DNA from: a virus
Virus record (IMG/VR): IMGVR_UViG_3300048672_000152
Span: 29,453-93,452 of that record
DNA: 64,000 nucleotides
Strand: one strand, 5' to 3'
A model generated the notes under the pieces. That model saw nothing but the letters and a program-made list of their open reading frames with translations. It did no database searches and was not told the DNA's origin. Positions 30,077 through 40,152 of the stretch are shown here, piece after piece. Made by a program: the position numbers and the translations under genes. Within the stretch, counting starts at the first letter, position 1. The number at the start of each line of letters is the position of its first letter.

Positions 30077-33000
30077 ATGGCAGATAATGTAGTAGGCTCA
30101 GTTGTTGGTCGTGTTAGGTTTAGTATTGATAAAAGGTCGTGGGATAATCTCGATTTATTTCAAAAGAAACTTACCTCAATTAAACGACAAATGACTAACA
30201 TGGACAAGAGTATTAAAGTTAATGCTGTTGTCCAACAAATAAATAAAGTAGCTAATACGGTCGTGAACGCTGAAAAGAAAGTAGCTAAAGCGAAAGAAGA
30301 AGCGGCTAAGAAGAATCATAAACTAATGACTTTCGGTAGTGTTGGTGGTGATCCTAAAGGTTATACGAAGTTCTGGCAAGAGGAACTAAAGACTCGTGAC
30401 CAGCTAACTAAAGCCAGAGAAAAGCAAGATGCTATTTACGCTAAACGTCAACAAGCTGCTCTAGCTAACAATAACAAACGTGCTGGTATGTCTGATAGAC
30501 TAGCTTGGTTATTCCCTGCATCATCTGTAAGTAATCCAGCCAATCGCGGTTTGTTAGCTCAAATGCTTCGTGATGAAGCCACTGCGAGTGTTAAGCTCCA
30601 GAGAGAACAAGACAAAGCATACGAAGCTCGTCGTAAAGATGTGATGGGTAGGCGCAATGCTTCTTTAAAATCTCGTGCTGCTCGTGACAGAGCTAAAGAA
30701 AAACAAACAGCCAAAGCCAATAGAAATAGAACAGCATTTGAAGCTGGCGTTGAAAACTTCATGCTCATTAAAGAATCTCAGCTTAATCAATATGCTGATA
30801 GGGTGAGAATGAGTCAGCAACAACGTGCTGAGATGATGGGTCGTCTAGGTAAAGCAAAGGAAGATGCTTTAAAAGGTATTGACCCCACTCAGGCTAGAGC
30901 TATTGAATCTTTTAGAGCGCAAGTAAATAAAACTAAGAATGAAATGGTTAACACTGACCGTATTACTAGGTCTAATGCTGTTTCATTTAGGTCACTACGT
31001 AATGAAATTGTGCAACTAACTGCTGCTTATACGGCGTTTAGTGTTGTGCAGAATGTTGCTCAGACTGGTATGGATCTCGAAGGAATTCGTGCTGCTGCTA
31101 AAGTATTTACAGGTAGCGACGCAGGGACTACTGCTCACATGGAATACCTTGTAGAAATGTCTGATAGACTTGGCGTTAACTTCATGACAGCAGCTAAAGA
31201 GTTTAATAAATTCTCTATTGCTGTAGGTAGTAAAGCAGATCAAGGTACACAAAGACATATCTTTGAAGGTTTGTCAGAGTATGCAACAGTATTACAAGTA
31301 GACCAACAACAATATGAACGAGCTATTCGTTCAGTAGTTCAAATGTTCTCAAAGGAACAAGTATACGCTTAAATTCAGGTGCTTCATATAGTAATATATG
31401 TCGAAGAATCTCTCTAATTCGGTGGAACTCTTACCATGTAATGATGGAGACAATGCCGAGCGAAGCTCAATGTATAATATTGAGAACGTGTGACGGTCAG
31501 AACGATAGTTCGTACCCTATAAGCTATTGATAGGGGAAACGGGAGATACCGTATTATTAAATTAACGGTAAAGAGATGACCTAATCTGTATAGAAATATA
31601 CAGCAGCATGTAAAGATGCGAATAACTTAGTAGCGTAAGTTATTGAATTATATGGAAGAATTACGTGGGCAGTGGACTGACTAGCTGCCATAACATAGTA
31701 ATATGTTATAAGAAAACTTATTGAATTGCTGGAAACTCCTAAAAATCATACACTACAAAGTAATCGGTGACGGTAAGCTTGACAGTTTGAAAAGTTATGA
31801 TATGATCTTTCTTTTAATAAGAGGAAGTGAAATGGACAATCAGCAGGTAAGTTCCTGTGAAGAAGTTTGGAAATTATATGAAGATGAACCTCGTTATGAA
31901 GTATCTACTTTTGGTAGAGTTCGGCACGTTAAGGATTTATCTATCAAATATAGTAAGCCAGATAAAATAGGGTATGTATGCATCCAATGTAAAACAAAAG
32001 GTAAAATCAAAAACCTTAAAGTACACAGGATGGTGGCACAGACGTTCTTAGAAAACCCAAACTCTTTGAGAGAAGTAAATCACAAAGACGGGGTTAAAAC
32101 TAACAATAACGTAGATAATCTTGAGTGGTGTACGCGCAGGGATAACATACTGCATGGTCACGATATAGGTCTTTACGATTTAAAAGGTTCTAAGAATGGT
32201 AGGTCTGTATTAACAGAAGATTTAGTACATAAACTTTGTGCTTGGTACGAGAGTTGTCCAAACAACACTCCAAAACTCGCAGTTAAAATGTTTAGTATTA
32301 GTATACAGCAAGCATCTAAAATCAGGTGCGGTATTGCATGGAAACATATATCTTCTCAGTACAACATACTTCCCTTAGTAAACAGGAAAAACTCCAGAGA
32401 CTAGGCGTAAGCCGTACACCTAAGCAGGTGGAAGTGGTAAGCTCCTCTAACGAGGATGAAGATATAGTCCGACCTCATACGAAAGTATGAGCAGCTTGAA
32501 TAAAGCGGGGATGATGTAGCGAATCATCTTGAACATTTTGTAGCCGAAGCCCTCCCCGGATCTGTATCAGCAATGATGCGAGCAGCAGGGTATGATAACG
32601 AAAAAGATTTCTTTAAAGCTGTAGAAGCTGGTAAGATTATGGCATCAGAAGTTATGCCAAAGTTTGCCGATGAATTGAAGAAAGTAGCAAGAACAAATGG
32701 TGCGTTAGAAGCAACTACTAAAAAGACTCGTGCAGAAATGCAACGGTTCTTTAACCAACTAACATACGCCAAAGATAATATATTCCAAGGTGGAATGAAT
32801 GAAGGTTTATCTTATATGTTCGGCTCTTTTGCTGACTTACTTAAAGAGATGGAACCAGTTGCGAAAGCTTTAGGTGCTATGTTCAGAGGTGCGGTTGTAA
32901 CACTTACAGGTGCTATTAAAGTAGCACTTGTCCCGTTCAGAGGTTTAGTAGCGCTGTTTGATTCATTAGGTGATAACTTAGAACGATTAGGTATTCTTGA

Positions 33001-33421
33001 TGGTAGTGGTGGTATGTGGTCTGTAGTAGGTGGCGCTGGTGTATTGGTATTAATGGCAACACGATTCAATTGGCTGAGTAAAGCAGTGTGGTCTGTCAAT
33101 AGCGCATTGTTGACAATGGCTGCGAGGTTCGCACCTATCATTGCCGCTTATGCTGTGCTAGAAGATTTAGCTCTATACGCAACGTATGGTGATAAAGCTG
33201 ATACTGCAGTAGGTAGGGCAATCAAGTATACGCAAACAAACCCATTAGCTGACACCACAAGCAAATTGTCAAGCTTCACCCCAACAGGGTGGATAGCCAA
33301 TCAAGCTAAGACCTTAGTTGAAGTAACAATGAAAGGTGATGCTGATAATTGGTTGAGTGCAAAAATAGACCAATTTTCACATATTACATCAGCCGTAACT
33401 CAAACGGAGACAAGTCAATAA
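30077..33421 (+). CDS. Tail tape measure protein (split by group I intron)
   Basis: Exon 1 is 30077-31369 and exon 2 is 32510-33421; joined they encode 734 residues. Exon 1 is Lys/Ala/Gln-rich coiled coil (residues about 40-270) followed by the start of the conserved tape-measure domain; the join gives KEQVYA|DDVANHLEHFVAEALPGSVSAMM, restoring the typical 'Ex..xxQLxExxPGAxxxxA' segment. Exon 2 contains hydrophobic stretches (GAVVTLTGAIKVALVPF, VGGAGVLVLMATRF) likely to insert in the host membrane during DNA delivery. It sets tail length. Confidence 0.88.
31779..31806 (+). promoter_or_regulatory. Sigma70-like promoter inside the intron
   Basis: Consensus TTGACA (31779-31784), 16-base spacer, TATGAT (31801-31806), 25 bases before the HNH start codon with GAGGAAG between. 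It would express the endonuclease independently of late transcription. Confidence 0.75.
31832..32404 (+). CDS. Intron-encoded HNH homing endonuclease (NUMOD4 + HNH_3)
   Basis: A 190-residue protein starting MDNQQVSSCEEVWKLYEDEP. NUMOD4: YEDEPRYEVSTFGRVRHV. HNH_3: LKVHRMVAQTFLENP, EVNHKDGVKTNNNVDNLEW (His-Asn-Asn) and RRDNILHGHD. The C-terminal helical part (LAVKMFSISIQQASKIRCG) resembles the recognition segment of the HNH protein at 18693-19409. The start is set by GAGGAAG and by the promoter upstream; a longer frame from 31721 would cross that promoter. Confidence 0.9.
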   Translation: MDNQQVSSCEEVWKLYEDEPRYEVSTFGRVRHVKDLSIKYSKPDKIGYVCIQCKTKGKIKNLKVHRMVAQTFLENPNSLREVNHKDGVKTNNNVDNLEWCTRRDNILHGHDIGLYDLKGSKNGRSVLTEDLVHKLCAWYESCPNNTPKLAVKMFSISIQQASKIRCGIAWKHISSQYNILPLVNRKNSRD

Positions 33422-34068
33422 TGATTACATTCATCGTCGCTAATAAATTTAAAGCTGGCGTGAGTGAGATTGCTGGTGAGAAATACTTTGCGGATTGTAC
33501 TGTGAGTATTTCTCATGACTTCTCCAACACAGTTACTGAACATCCTGTTGAAACTGGCGTATCATTCTCTGACCATGTACAGTTGAAGAATAATCGCTTC
33601 ACTGTATCTGGCATATTTGGTCAATATGGCATTAACGACTTCCAATCTGACACCCTTACACGTACAGCAGATCGCATACCAGATGCTTATAAGTTTTTAC
33701 GCAAACTTCGTGATGAACGTCTTACATTCACTTTAGTTAGTAAGTACGATACGTATTACGACTGTGTTATAGAAAGCTTATCAATTCCGGCTAATCCAGA
33801 ATCGTCTAATAGTTTGTATTTCGACATAACTGTTGTACAGATACGAAAAGCAACTACTGAAACAGTTAACCTTATTTCTGCTACTAAAGTAGTTGATGGC
33901 AAAAAGGACGCTGCTAGTGGTACAGTAAGTGGTGGTAAACAGATAAAGAGTTTTGCTGCATCTGGTATTGATGCCGCAGGTGGTATACCCCAAGCTTTAA
34001 CTGAATTTAATTCAGCAGCTTTCGGGACTGATCCAACACCAGATAAGAAGGAGGGCGGCACATCATGA
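33421..34068 (+). CDS. Tail/baseplate protein (hub-proximal, unassigned)
   Basis: A 215-residue protein starting at the ATG overlapping the tape measure stop (TAATG). Beta-rich N-terminal two-thirds (DCTVSISHDFSNTVTEHPVETGVSFSDHV, LTFTLVSKYDTYYDCVIESLSI) resembles distal-tail-like proteins that surround the tube end; the C-terminal third is Ala/Gly rich and flexible. Position after the tape measure supports a baseplate role. Confidence 0.65.
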   Translation: MITFIVANKFKAGVSEIAGEKYFADCTVSISHDFSNTVTEHPVETGVSFSDHVQLKNNRFTVSGIFGQYGINDFQSDTLTRTADRIPDAYKFLRKLRDERLTFTLVSKYDTYYDCVIESLSIPANPESSNSLYFDITVVQIRKATTETVNLISATKVVDGKKDAASGTVSGGKQIKSFAASGIDAAGGIPQALTEFNSAAFGTDPTPDKKEGGTS

Positions 34069-34487
34069 CAATCTCTGTATTATCTATTCCAGACAGTCCT
34101 AACGTGCTGTTCACGACAATCCTAGACAATATAGCTTATGATATGTTGTTACAATGGAACCCTCGTGATGAAGCATGGTATCTTTCTTTAGGTAAACAAA
34201 ACCAAGACTTTCTATTTAAAACTAAAATCACCACAATGACTGACTTACTCAAAGCACATAGATCTTTAGAAGTTTCACCAAAAGGTGCTTTAGTTGCTAT
34301 TGACACAATGAAAAGTTATGGTAGAATTACTAGAAATGGTTGGTCATCTGGAAGATGGCAACTGTATTATATCAGTGAAGACACTTACAATTCCGCAATA
34401 GCTAACACTTTTACATCGGGTGATTTGAATATCACTATTGATGTGGAAGATGATGTTAGATTCACAAAATCCTCAACAAGATTATAA
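34065..34487 (+). CDS. Baseplate plug-like protein (Pam3 gp18-type)
   Basis: A 140-residue protein. IPDSPNVLFTTILDNIAYDMLLQWNPRDEAWYLSLG matches the 'SPNQxFxVxLxGxxYxLxLRWNxRxxxWxLxI' pattern of the small plug protein described for the simple myovirus Pam3 baseplate. It would close the central channel between tube and hub. It overlaps the previous gene by 4 bases. Confidence 0.72.
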   Translation: MTISVLSIPDSPNVLFTTILDNIAYDMLLQWNPRDEAWYLSLGKQNQDFLFKTKITTMTDLLKAHRSLEVSPKGALVAIDTMKSYGRITRNGWSSGRWQLYYISEDTYNSAIANTFTSGDLNITIDVEDDVRFTKSSTRL

Positions 34488-34496
34488 GATACTTTT

Positions 34497-35474
34497 ATGG
34501 CTGAACAATTTATTCATAAATATGTATTAGAGTTTGGTCAACCAGTATCTTTCTATGAAGTAAACCCTATTGTTCCTGTCACCGATGAGTTAGCTGGTAG
34601 TCCAGATTATCGTACAGGAACCAATAGGTACTTAGAACAGAATACTAATGGTATTGTCAAACTAGCTAATCACAATATGTCCTTCAGTGTTACTAAAGGT
34701 AAAGATGCTTCGAGTGACACTAACATAACAATTTACAATATTTCAGATACAGTAAGAAAGTTCTTAGAACAGAACAACGGTAAGAAACCAAATATCTTAC
34801 TGAAAGCTGGATATGAAACAGATGCAGAACTCCCTATCATATTTGCTGGTGAAGTTATCTTAGTAGTAGACACCTTTGATGGTAATACGAGAAAGACTTC
34901 GCTCACTTGTGCCTCTGGTACTAACGCTATTCAAGAAGCGTATTCAGCTAAAGCATATCGTTCGGGTACTAAACTATCTGAAGTGTTTATGAACTTTGTA
35001 AAAGATATGAAGTTACCAGAAGGTACAATATCGTTCCCTACACCAATGACTGAAGTTAATAAGAAGCCTATTGTATACACAGGCCCAACTATTGAGTTTC
35101 TTAGAAAGTTTGCTAAGGAAAACGATATGAAAGTTTGGATAGAAGATGGGTTAATTAATGCTGCACCAAATGACTTAATAAATGTGTCTTACGCCAAAGC
35201 ATTTGAAATTAACTCAGATATGAATATGATTGGTGCGCCGAGTGTTGAGACTGCTGATAGTGGTCAGACAGAGCAATCCTCCGGTAATAGACAGAATGTT
35301 ACGGTATCGACAACATTGAACGGTGCTTACACTATAGGTGCTAAAGTTAAACTAAAAAGTAAATACCATAATGGTGTTTATGAAATTGAATCTGTCACAC
35401 ATCGAGGGACTTATGAAGGAAGTGATTGGAGTTCTTCATTAGGATTAAAACCTGTAGATGGATGGGAGAAATAA
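34497..35474 (+). CDS. Baseplate hub protein
   Basis: A 325-residue protein. LSFSVTKGKDASSDTNITIYNISDT (about 61-83 region) and the C-terminal TLNGAYTIGAKVKLKSKYHNGVYEIESVTHRGTYEGSDWSSSLGLK are typical of hub proteins of the gp27/gpD-like family in small myoviruses. It links the tube to the spike encoded next. The stop overlaps the ATG of the spike gene. Confidence 0.75.
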   Translation: MAEQFIHKYVLEFGQPVSFYEVNPIVPVTDELAGSPDYRTGTNRYLEQNTNGIVKLANHNMSFSVTKGKDASSDTNITIYNISDTVRKFLEQNNGKKPNILLKAGYETDAELPIIFAGEVILVVDTFDGNTRKTSLTCASGTNAIQEAYSAKAYRSGTKLSEVFMNFVKDMKLPEGTISFPTPMTEVNKKPIVYTGPTIEFLRKFAKENDMKVWIEDGLINAAPNDLINVSYAKAFEINSDMNMIGAPSVETADSGQTEQSSGNRQNVTVSTTLNGAYTIGAKVKLKSKYHNGVYEIESVTHRGTYEGSDWSSSLGLKPVDGWEK

Positions 35475-36151
35475 TGTCTACTGCAACAATAACACAAAAA
35501 GATTTAATGGATGCACATTTTGATAAACGTCTAAGAGACTTTGTGCATACATCCTTCCCTGCTGTAATCACTCGCGTTGTACGTTCAGGTGTAGTAGATA
35601 TACAACCCCTCGTATCCACTCGCAGACCTACTGGTCAAATCATTCCATATCCAGAAATCCCTGAAGTTAGGATACAACATATCTCTGTAAACGCTGGAGG
35701 CGTGTTTATAAGCCTTCCATATAAAGTTGGTGATAAGGTATGGGCTATAGTATCTGAACGTGATGTAGCCTCTCTCATGAGCTTAGGAACGGTAGATATT
35801 AGTACCACAGTTACTCATGATCTATCTGACTGCTTTTGTATTCCTTCCTTTGCTACAGATGCTGAAGGTTTAGAGACAGACCCAGATAATATCGTAATAG
35901 CTAATAAATCTACTAAGATTGTTGTGAAAGAAGATGGTGTATACATTGATACTCAAGAGTACCAATTAAACGCTTCCAGCGCAACGATAGACGCTCCAAA
36001 TACTAAAGTAATGGGTAAGGTAGGGTTTAATGGTAAAGAGCCTGTAGAGCTTCCTACAGTGTCTGGTAGCAGAGCAGGGAATGCAGCATTAGCCCTACTC
36101 CTCACACAACTTCAGAATTATGGCTTAATCGTAGACGCAACAACTCCATAG
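35474..36151 (+). CDS. Baseplate spike/assembly protein V-like
   Basis: A 225-residue protein with an OB-fold N-terminal domain (PAVITRVVRSGVVDIQPLVSTRR, GGVFISLPYKVGDKVWAIVSERDV) as in Gp138/gpV-type spikes, and a C-terminal beta-helix-like tail (NASSATIDAPNTKVMGKVGFNG). I use the ATG at 35474, which follows GGAGAAA and overlaps the hub stop. It pierces the outer membrane. Confidence 0.8.
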   Translation: MSTATITQKDLMDAHFDKRLRDFVHTSFPAVITRVVRSGVVDIQPLVSTRRPTGQIIPYPEIPEVRIQHISVNAGGVFISLPYKVGDKVWAIVSERDVASLMSLGTVDISTTVTHDLSDCFCIPSFATDAEGLETDPDNIVIANKSTKIVVKEDGVYIDTQEYQLNASSATIDAPNTKVMGKVGFNGKEPVELPTVSGSRAGNAALALLLTQLQNYGLIVDATTP

Positions 36152-36159
36152 GAACTATC

Positions 36160-36684
36160 ATGGCTGGATTTAAGCTAAATGATTTCGATGATATTGATGT
36201 TGACAGTAGCGGTAAGATGTTACGTCTAGTCACATATCAAGAACTCGTCAAACAAAGAATACAAATTAAACTAAAAGCCTACAAAGGTGAATGGTTTTTA
36301 GATACATCATTTGGTATACCGTATCGTGATACAGGTGATGGTAAAGCGATTATCGGTAAAGGTTTTACGCAAAGAGATATTGATGCTGTATATATTGCTG
36401 CAATCAAAGAAGACCCTGACGTATTAAGTATTGAATACTTTAAGAGTACGCTGGATAGAACAGCGAGAGGGTATGGTGTCTCCTTTGAAGTTAAATCACG
36501 TAAAGGTAATTTACCACTAAACAACCCATCTACCTACGCTTGGGAAGATGAGAGCTACGAATACATAGCAAACAATATTACACCTCTATATGATATAGGT
36601 CAATGGGCTTTAGACATTCATCCTATTGTTCATGAGGATATGCCAGAGGCTTTACAACCTCCATATGAATGGTTGCCAACATAG
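36160..36684 (+). CDS. Baseplate wedge protein, gp25/W-like
   Basis: A 174-residue protein with KMLRLVTYQELVKQRIQIKLKAYKGEWFLDTSFGIPY, the signature of gp25-like baseplate proteins that nucleate sheath assembly, followed by SRKGNLPLNN. It lies directly before baseplate J as in most contractile tails. Confidence 0.8.
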   Translation: MAGFKLNDFDDIDVDSSGKMLRLVTYQELVKQRIQIKLKAYKGEWFLDTSFGIPYRDTGDGKAIIGKGFTQRDIDAVYIAAIKEDPDVLSIEYFKSTLDRTARGYGVSFEVKSRKGNLPLNNPSTYAWEDESYEYIANNITPLYDIGQWALDIHPIVHEDMPEALQPPYEWLPT

Positions 36685-36696
36685 AAAGGTAAATAA

Positions 36697-38202
36697 ATGG
36701 CAGGAATTACTGAGTTTGGTTTTGTTAGAAAAACATTACCTGAAATCATTGCTTCAATGAAGAACAACATTAAAACTAAACTAGGTGCTGACTGGAATAC
36801 AGATACAGGTTCTATTGAAGACCAATTCATTTCTGTGTTTGCTGAAGAGGCAGATGAAATTTGGCAAGGTATCGAAGGCGTAGTATCTTCCCAAACATTA
36901 GCTGGTGCTGAATTTGTTTACTTAGATGATGTATTGAATAAGCAAGGTGTTTATCGTCAAGATAAAACGAAAGGTGGTGGTGAAGCCATCATTCAATCTA
37001 ATCTAGCAACTGTTACGTTAGGTACTAACGTATTAGCTGGTGCTACACTATCAGCTAAAAACAATATTACTTACACCACTTTAAGTGACACAGTGATTGA
37101 CAATTATGCAAGTTGTTATAAAATAACAGCATCGGATATTGCAATTGGTGTAACACATACATTCACTATTTACAATAGTAATGCACCAACCACAAAGATA
37201 TTTACTAGAACTGCTATTTCAGGTACTGACCGTATCTTAATGTTAAATGAATTAGCATCATTTATTAATGAAGTGATTGTTGATACTCCAGCTAAAGCTT
37301 TTGTTACATCAGATAACACATTGTTTGTTGGTTATAACCCTTCCACTTTACTTCCACAACCGTTTCCTAATAAACGTTTGTATGTGAATGTATTTCCTAA
37401 GACTGGCGTTATTGGTCACAGCGTAGATATTGAAGCAAGTGTAGCTGGCTATAAGCCTCTACCTTCTAATGGATTATTAGGTTTATCACCCACGTACACT
37501 GGGTATAATTCAGTAATCAACTACGTTGATTTGAATAGTGGTAGTGAAGTTCAGACAGATGCTCAATATCGTTTATCTGCAATGTCAATTCAAGACAACT
37601 CAATTGCTGGTACACCGGATTCGTTGAAATCTGCATTATTGAAACTGGAAGGTGTATCTTCTGTTGAAGTGTTTGAGAACCCTACAGAAGACTTCATTTA
37701 CGATGTGAGTAGCAATCTAGTCTGTGAACCTTATACATACAATGTAATTGTCATGGGTGGTAAGGATTCAGAAGTGGCTGATACAATCTATCGTAAAGGA
37801 TATGGTAATACTAAACGCTACGGCACATATAGTACAACAATAACAAATGGTTTAGGTAACTCGACAGTAGTTAAATATACAAGAGCTTCATTCTTTGATG
37901 TAGCTGTAGAAGTTGGCTATGTAACTAAAGATGGTAGTGTGTTAAGTGATGCTGAAAAGCAACAAATAATTAATTCCCTAATTTCAGTTGTTGATCAGAC
38001 AAGTATTGGTGATTACTTAAATAACAATTTAATGAATGCTATTGTGTACCAATCGGTATCATTTAGTAGATTGAAATCTGTTAGTCTTAAAATGAAAGAC
38101 TTGACACAAGTTTCACCATCATTTGTTACTACTGATTTACTTGCCGATCATGATGAGAAACCAAGATTACTGATTGATAATATTACATTCAGGAGAATTT
38201 AA
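36697..38202 (+). CDS. Baseplate J-like protein
   Basis: A 501-residue protein. The N-terminal TGSIEDQFISVFAEEADEIWQGIEGV and middle YVDLNSGSEVQTDAQYRLSAMSIQDNSIAGTPDSLKSALLKLEGVSSVEV are characteristic of baseplate J family wedge proteins. With the preceding gp25-like and the following DUF2612-type protein it makes up the wedge that controls sheath contraction. Confidence 0.88.
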   Translation: MAGITEFGFVRKTLPEIIASMKNNIKTKLGADWNTDTGSIEDQFISVFAEEADEIWQGIEGVVSSQTLAGAEFVYLDDVLNKQGVYRQDKTKGGGEAIIQSNLATVTLGTNVLAGATLSAKNNITYTTLSDTVIDNYASCYKITASDIAIGVTHTFTIYNSNAPTTKIFTRTAISGTDRILMLNELASFINEVIVDTPAKAFVTSDNTLFVGYNPSTLLPQPFPNKRLYVNVFPKTGVIGHSVDIEASVAGYKPLPSNGLLGLSPTYTGYNSVINYVDLNSGSEVQTDAQYRLSAMSIQDNSIAGTPDSLKSALLKLEGVSSVEVFENPTEDFIYDVSSNLVCEPYTYNVIVMGGKDSEVADTIYRKGYGNTKRYGTYSTTITNGLGNSTVVKYTRASFFDVAVEVGYVTKDGSVLSDAEKQQIINSLISVVDQTSIGDYLNNNLMNAIVYQSVSFSRLKSVSLKMKDLTQVSPSFVTTDLLADHDEKPRLLIDNITFRRI

Positions 38203-39521
38203 TGACTAACAAAATCCAGTTAGTCGATAATAGAGTGGAGATAGCTAAATCCTATCTCCTTTCTCAGTTTAAAGACAAACCTAACATTAATGCTTTAGTT
38301 GATGTATTGGTTACTGAACTACAAGAGATAGAGAATACTATTATCGAACTACAAGAAGTTCGTACACTAGCTGGTGCTAAAGGTTGGTGGTTAGATAGAA
38401 TTGGTGAAGAATTAGATACTCAGCGTTATGGTTTTAGTGATGCTGATTATAAAACAATATTACGTATTGCAATGTTGAAGAAAACAGCTTCAGCAACAAT
38501 AGAAGATATAATTAAAGTTCTGTCATATATTACAAATGATGATGAACTTCGTGTAGATAACCCAAACAAATATTTAATTGAAGCTGTAGGTTATTTGTTT
38601 GGTGTTAAAGATTCAATGTTGACAGAAGTAGCAGAGTTATTTCCAATCAACACAAGAAAGCTTATTGTACAACGAGACACTACCCCATTCAAATTGAATA
38701 CGGCGGGTAAGGGTTTCGGTAATGGTAGTTTAAATAGTATCTTATTATATGATGTAGGTATTGCTACAGACCCAAGATTCGTCCCATTACCTACAGAAAA
38801 ATATATTCCACCAGTTGTTAACAGTCCTACTGTTAAAACTACTCCATACATTTATGGTGTTGGTGAAGTAGGTCAAACATTAACTTATGTGAATGGTGAA
38901 TTTAATGGTGTTACGCCACTCACTGTAACTAAACAATGGCAACGTGACGGTGTAGACATCGGTGGCGCTACAAGCAACACTTATGTATTAGTGTCTGGTG
39001 ATGCTGGTAAAACAATCACTGTTAAAACAACTGCAACGAACGTAGACGGTACTTTGGTTATATATAGTAATAACGTATCAGTATCATCTGTTATACCTCC
39101 TGTTGACCCTCTGGCAGCGAATTTAGGTCTATACGACATTAACTCAGATAGATTCCAACTCTATGATGGTACGTTAGCTACTGCAACACATAGTATTACA
39201 TTTGAATACAACGGTTCTATCACATTAACTGATGCTAATGGTGCAGTAAGTTCTTCAGCGTACTTGACTGATGTTGGTGATCATCATGGTAATGCTTATG
39301 CTGTGCGTTACACAACACTAAGCGGTAATGATTTAATTGGTCTAGCACCTAACGTAAGTCACACATTATCAACAGCACTTACCTTATCACAATCTGTTAC
39401 ATCCAAAACTACAAAAGCTACAATGGGTACATACAGATTTACAATATTCAAGTTATCAGATATTACTGTCACTCGTAGTGTTGACATATATATGTCTGTA
39501 ACAATAGAGAGAGATTTATAA
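38202..39521 (+). CDS. DUF2612-like baseplate protein with Ig-like domain
   Basis: A 439-residue protein. Residues about 1-170 (LLSQFKDKPNINALVDVLVTELQEIENTI, AGAKGWWLDRIGEELDTQRYG, DEDYK-like DADYKTILRI) match DUF2612, the tail protein that connects the wedge to the fibres. A middle domain (VGQTLTYVNGEF..LTVTKQWQRDGVDI.GATSNTYVL..GDAGKTITV) is an immunoglobulin-like module as often found on virion surfaces. The rest is beta-rich. Confidence 0.8.
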   Translation: MTNKIQLVDNRVEIAKSYLLSQFKDKPNINALVDVLVTELQEIENTIIELQEVRTLAGAKGWWLDRIGEELDTQRYGFSDADYKTILRIAMLKKTASATIEDIIKVLSYITNDDELRVDNPNKYLIEAVGYLFGVKDSMLTEVAELFPINTRKLIVQRDTTPFKLNTAGKGFGNGSLNSILLYDVGIATDPRFVPLPTEKYIPPVVNSPTVKTTPYIYGVGEVGQTLTYVNGEFNGVTPLTVTKQWQRDGVDIGGATSNTYVLVSGDAGKTITVKTTATNVDGTLVIYSNNVSVSSVIPPVDPLAANLGLYDINSDRFQLYDGTLATATHSITFEYNGSITLTDANGAVSSSAYLTDVGDHHGNAYAVRYTTLSGNDLIGLAPNVSHTLSTALTLSQSVTSKTTKATMGTYRFTIFKLSDITVTRSVDIYMSVTIERDL

Positions 39522-40138
39522 TGGCTTATCCTACATACAATCCTGAATGGGCTGTAGAGAATACATACGACGATGGTATTACCCCTAACAAGATTAGACC
39601 AGATGAAGCGTTGCGTGATTATGGTTATACACCTTTCGCTGAACCAACTGCTCAGAATCTTAACTGGCAATTCAATAACCTTTACCAACAAATCACTGAA
39701 TTAAAAGCTCAGTTAGCTTCTCCATCACAAACACCTATCAATGAATTAAAATATATTGTTGGTGATGACCGTAACCCTGCTGTTATTTACGGTTACGGTA
39801 CTTGGGTGAAGTTTGCTGAAGGTAGAACTGTTATTGGTAGTGGTGAGGGTACTGATGTCAATGCTGTTACTCGTACCTTTGCTGCGGGTGAAACTGGTGG
39901 TGAATATCAACACAAACTCACTACTGCTGAATTACCTAGCCATGCTCACCAATTAAAACTTGAATATCAAGGTAACAATAAAGCCAGTGAAGGTAATGCT
40001 TATGCTAGTGCTGGTGAAGTTGCACAGAATGATTTTGTTGGTACAGATACTCGTACTACAGAAGCTTTTGGTGGTAATCAAGCATTCAACTTGATGAACC
40101 CATATCAGGTTGTAAATATTTGGCTAAGAACCGCCTAA
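39521..40138 (+). CDS. Tail collar/fibre protein (gp10/gp12 C-terminal-like)
   Basis: A 205-residue protein. NELKYIVGDDRNPAVIYGYGTWVKFAEGRTVIGSGEGTD, then GGEYQHKLTTAELPSHAHQLKL and NLMNPYQVVNIWLRTA is the collar-type fibre domain with paired His in ELPSHAH that may bind metal. Probably a short tail fibre. The start shares a base with the preceding stop. Confidence 0.78.
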   Translation: MAYPTYNPEWAVENTYDDGITPNKIRPDEALRDYGYTPFAEPTAQNLNWQFNNLYQQITELKAQLASPSQTPINELKYIVGDDRNPAVIYGYGTWVKFAEGRTVIGSGEGTDVNAVTRTFAAGETGGEYQHKLTTAELPSHAHQLKLEYQGNNKASEGNAYASAGEVAQNDFVGTDTRTTEAFGGNQAFNLMNPYQVVNIWLRTA

Positions 40139-40152
40139 CATAAGGATATATT

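Larger units (their letters stand above)
31370..32509 (+). other. Group I intron in the tape measure gene (1140 nt) with HNH gene
   Basis: Exon 1 ends in T at 31369, the intron begins TAAATTCAGG, and a terminal G at 32509 precedes exon 2 in the correct frame. Core elements: P-like TTCGGTGGAACTC near 31418, Q-like CAATGCCGAGCG near 31453, a GACTA (31679-31683) pairing with TAGTC of the S element AAGATATAGTCC (32459-32470). The HNH reading frame lies between the R-like and S segments, in a P8-type loop. Bases 31370-31831 hold only intron RNA and a promoter. Confidence 0.87.

Noticed and set aside
31721-31831. N-terminal extension of the intron-encoded HNH protein
   Set aside because: The extension crosses the promoter at 31779-31806; homology to NUMOD4 begins after the ATG at 31832, which has GAGGAAG upstream.
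39359-39691. Minus-strand frame overlapping the DUF2612-like and collar genes
   Set aside because: Spans the junction of two well-supported plus-strand genes with no ribosome binding site.
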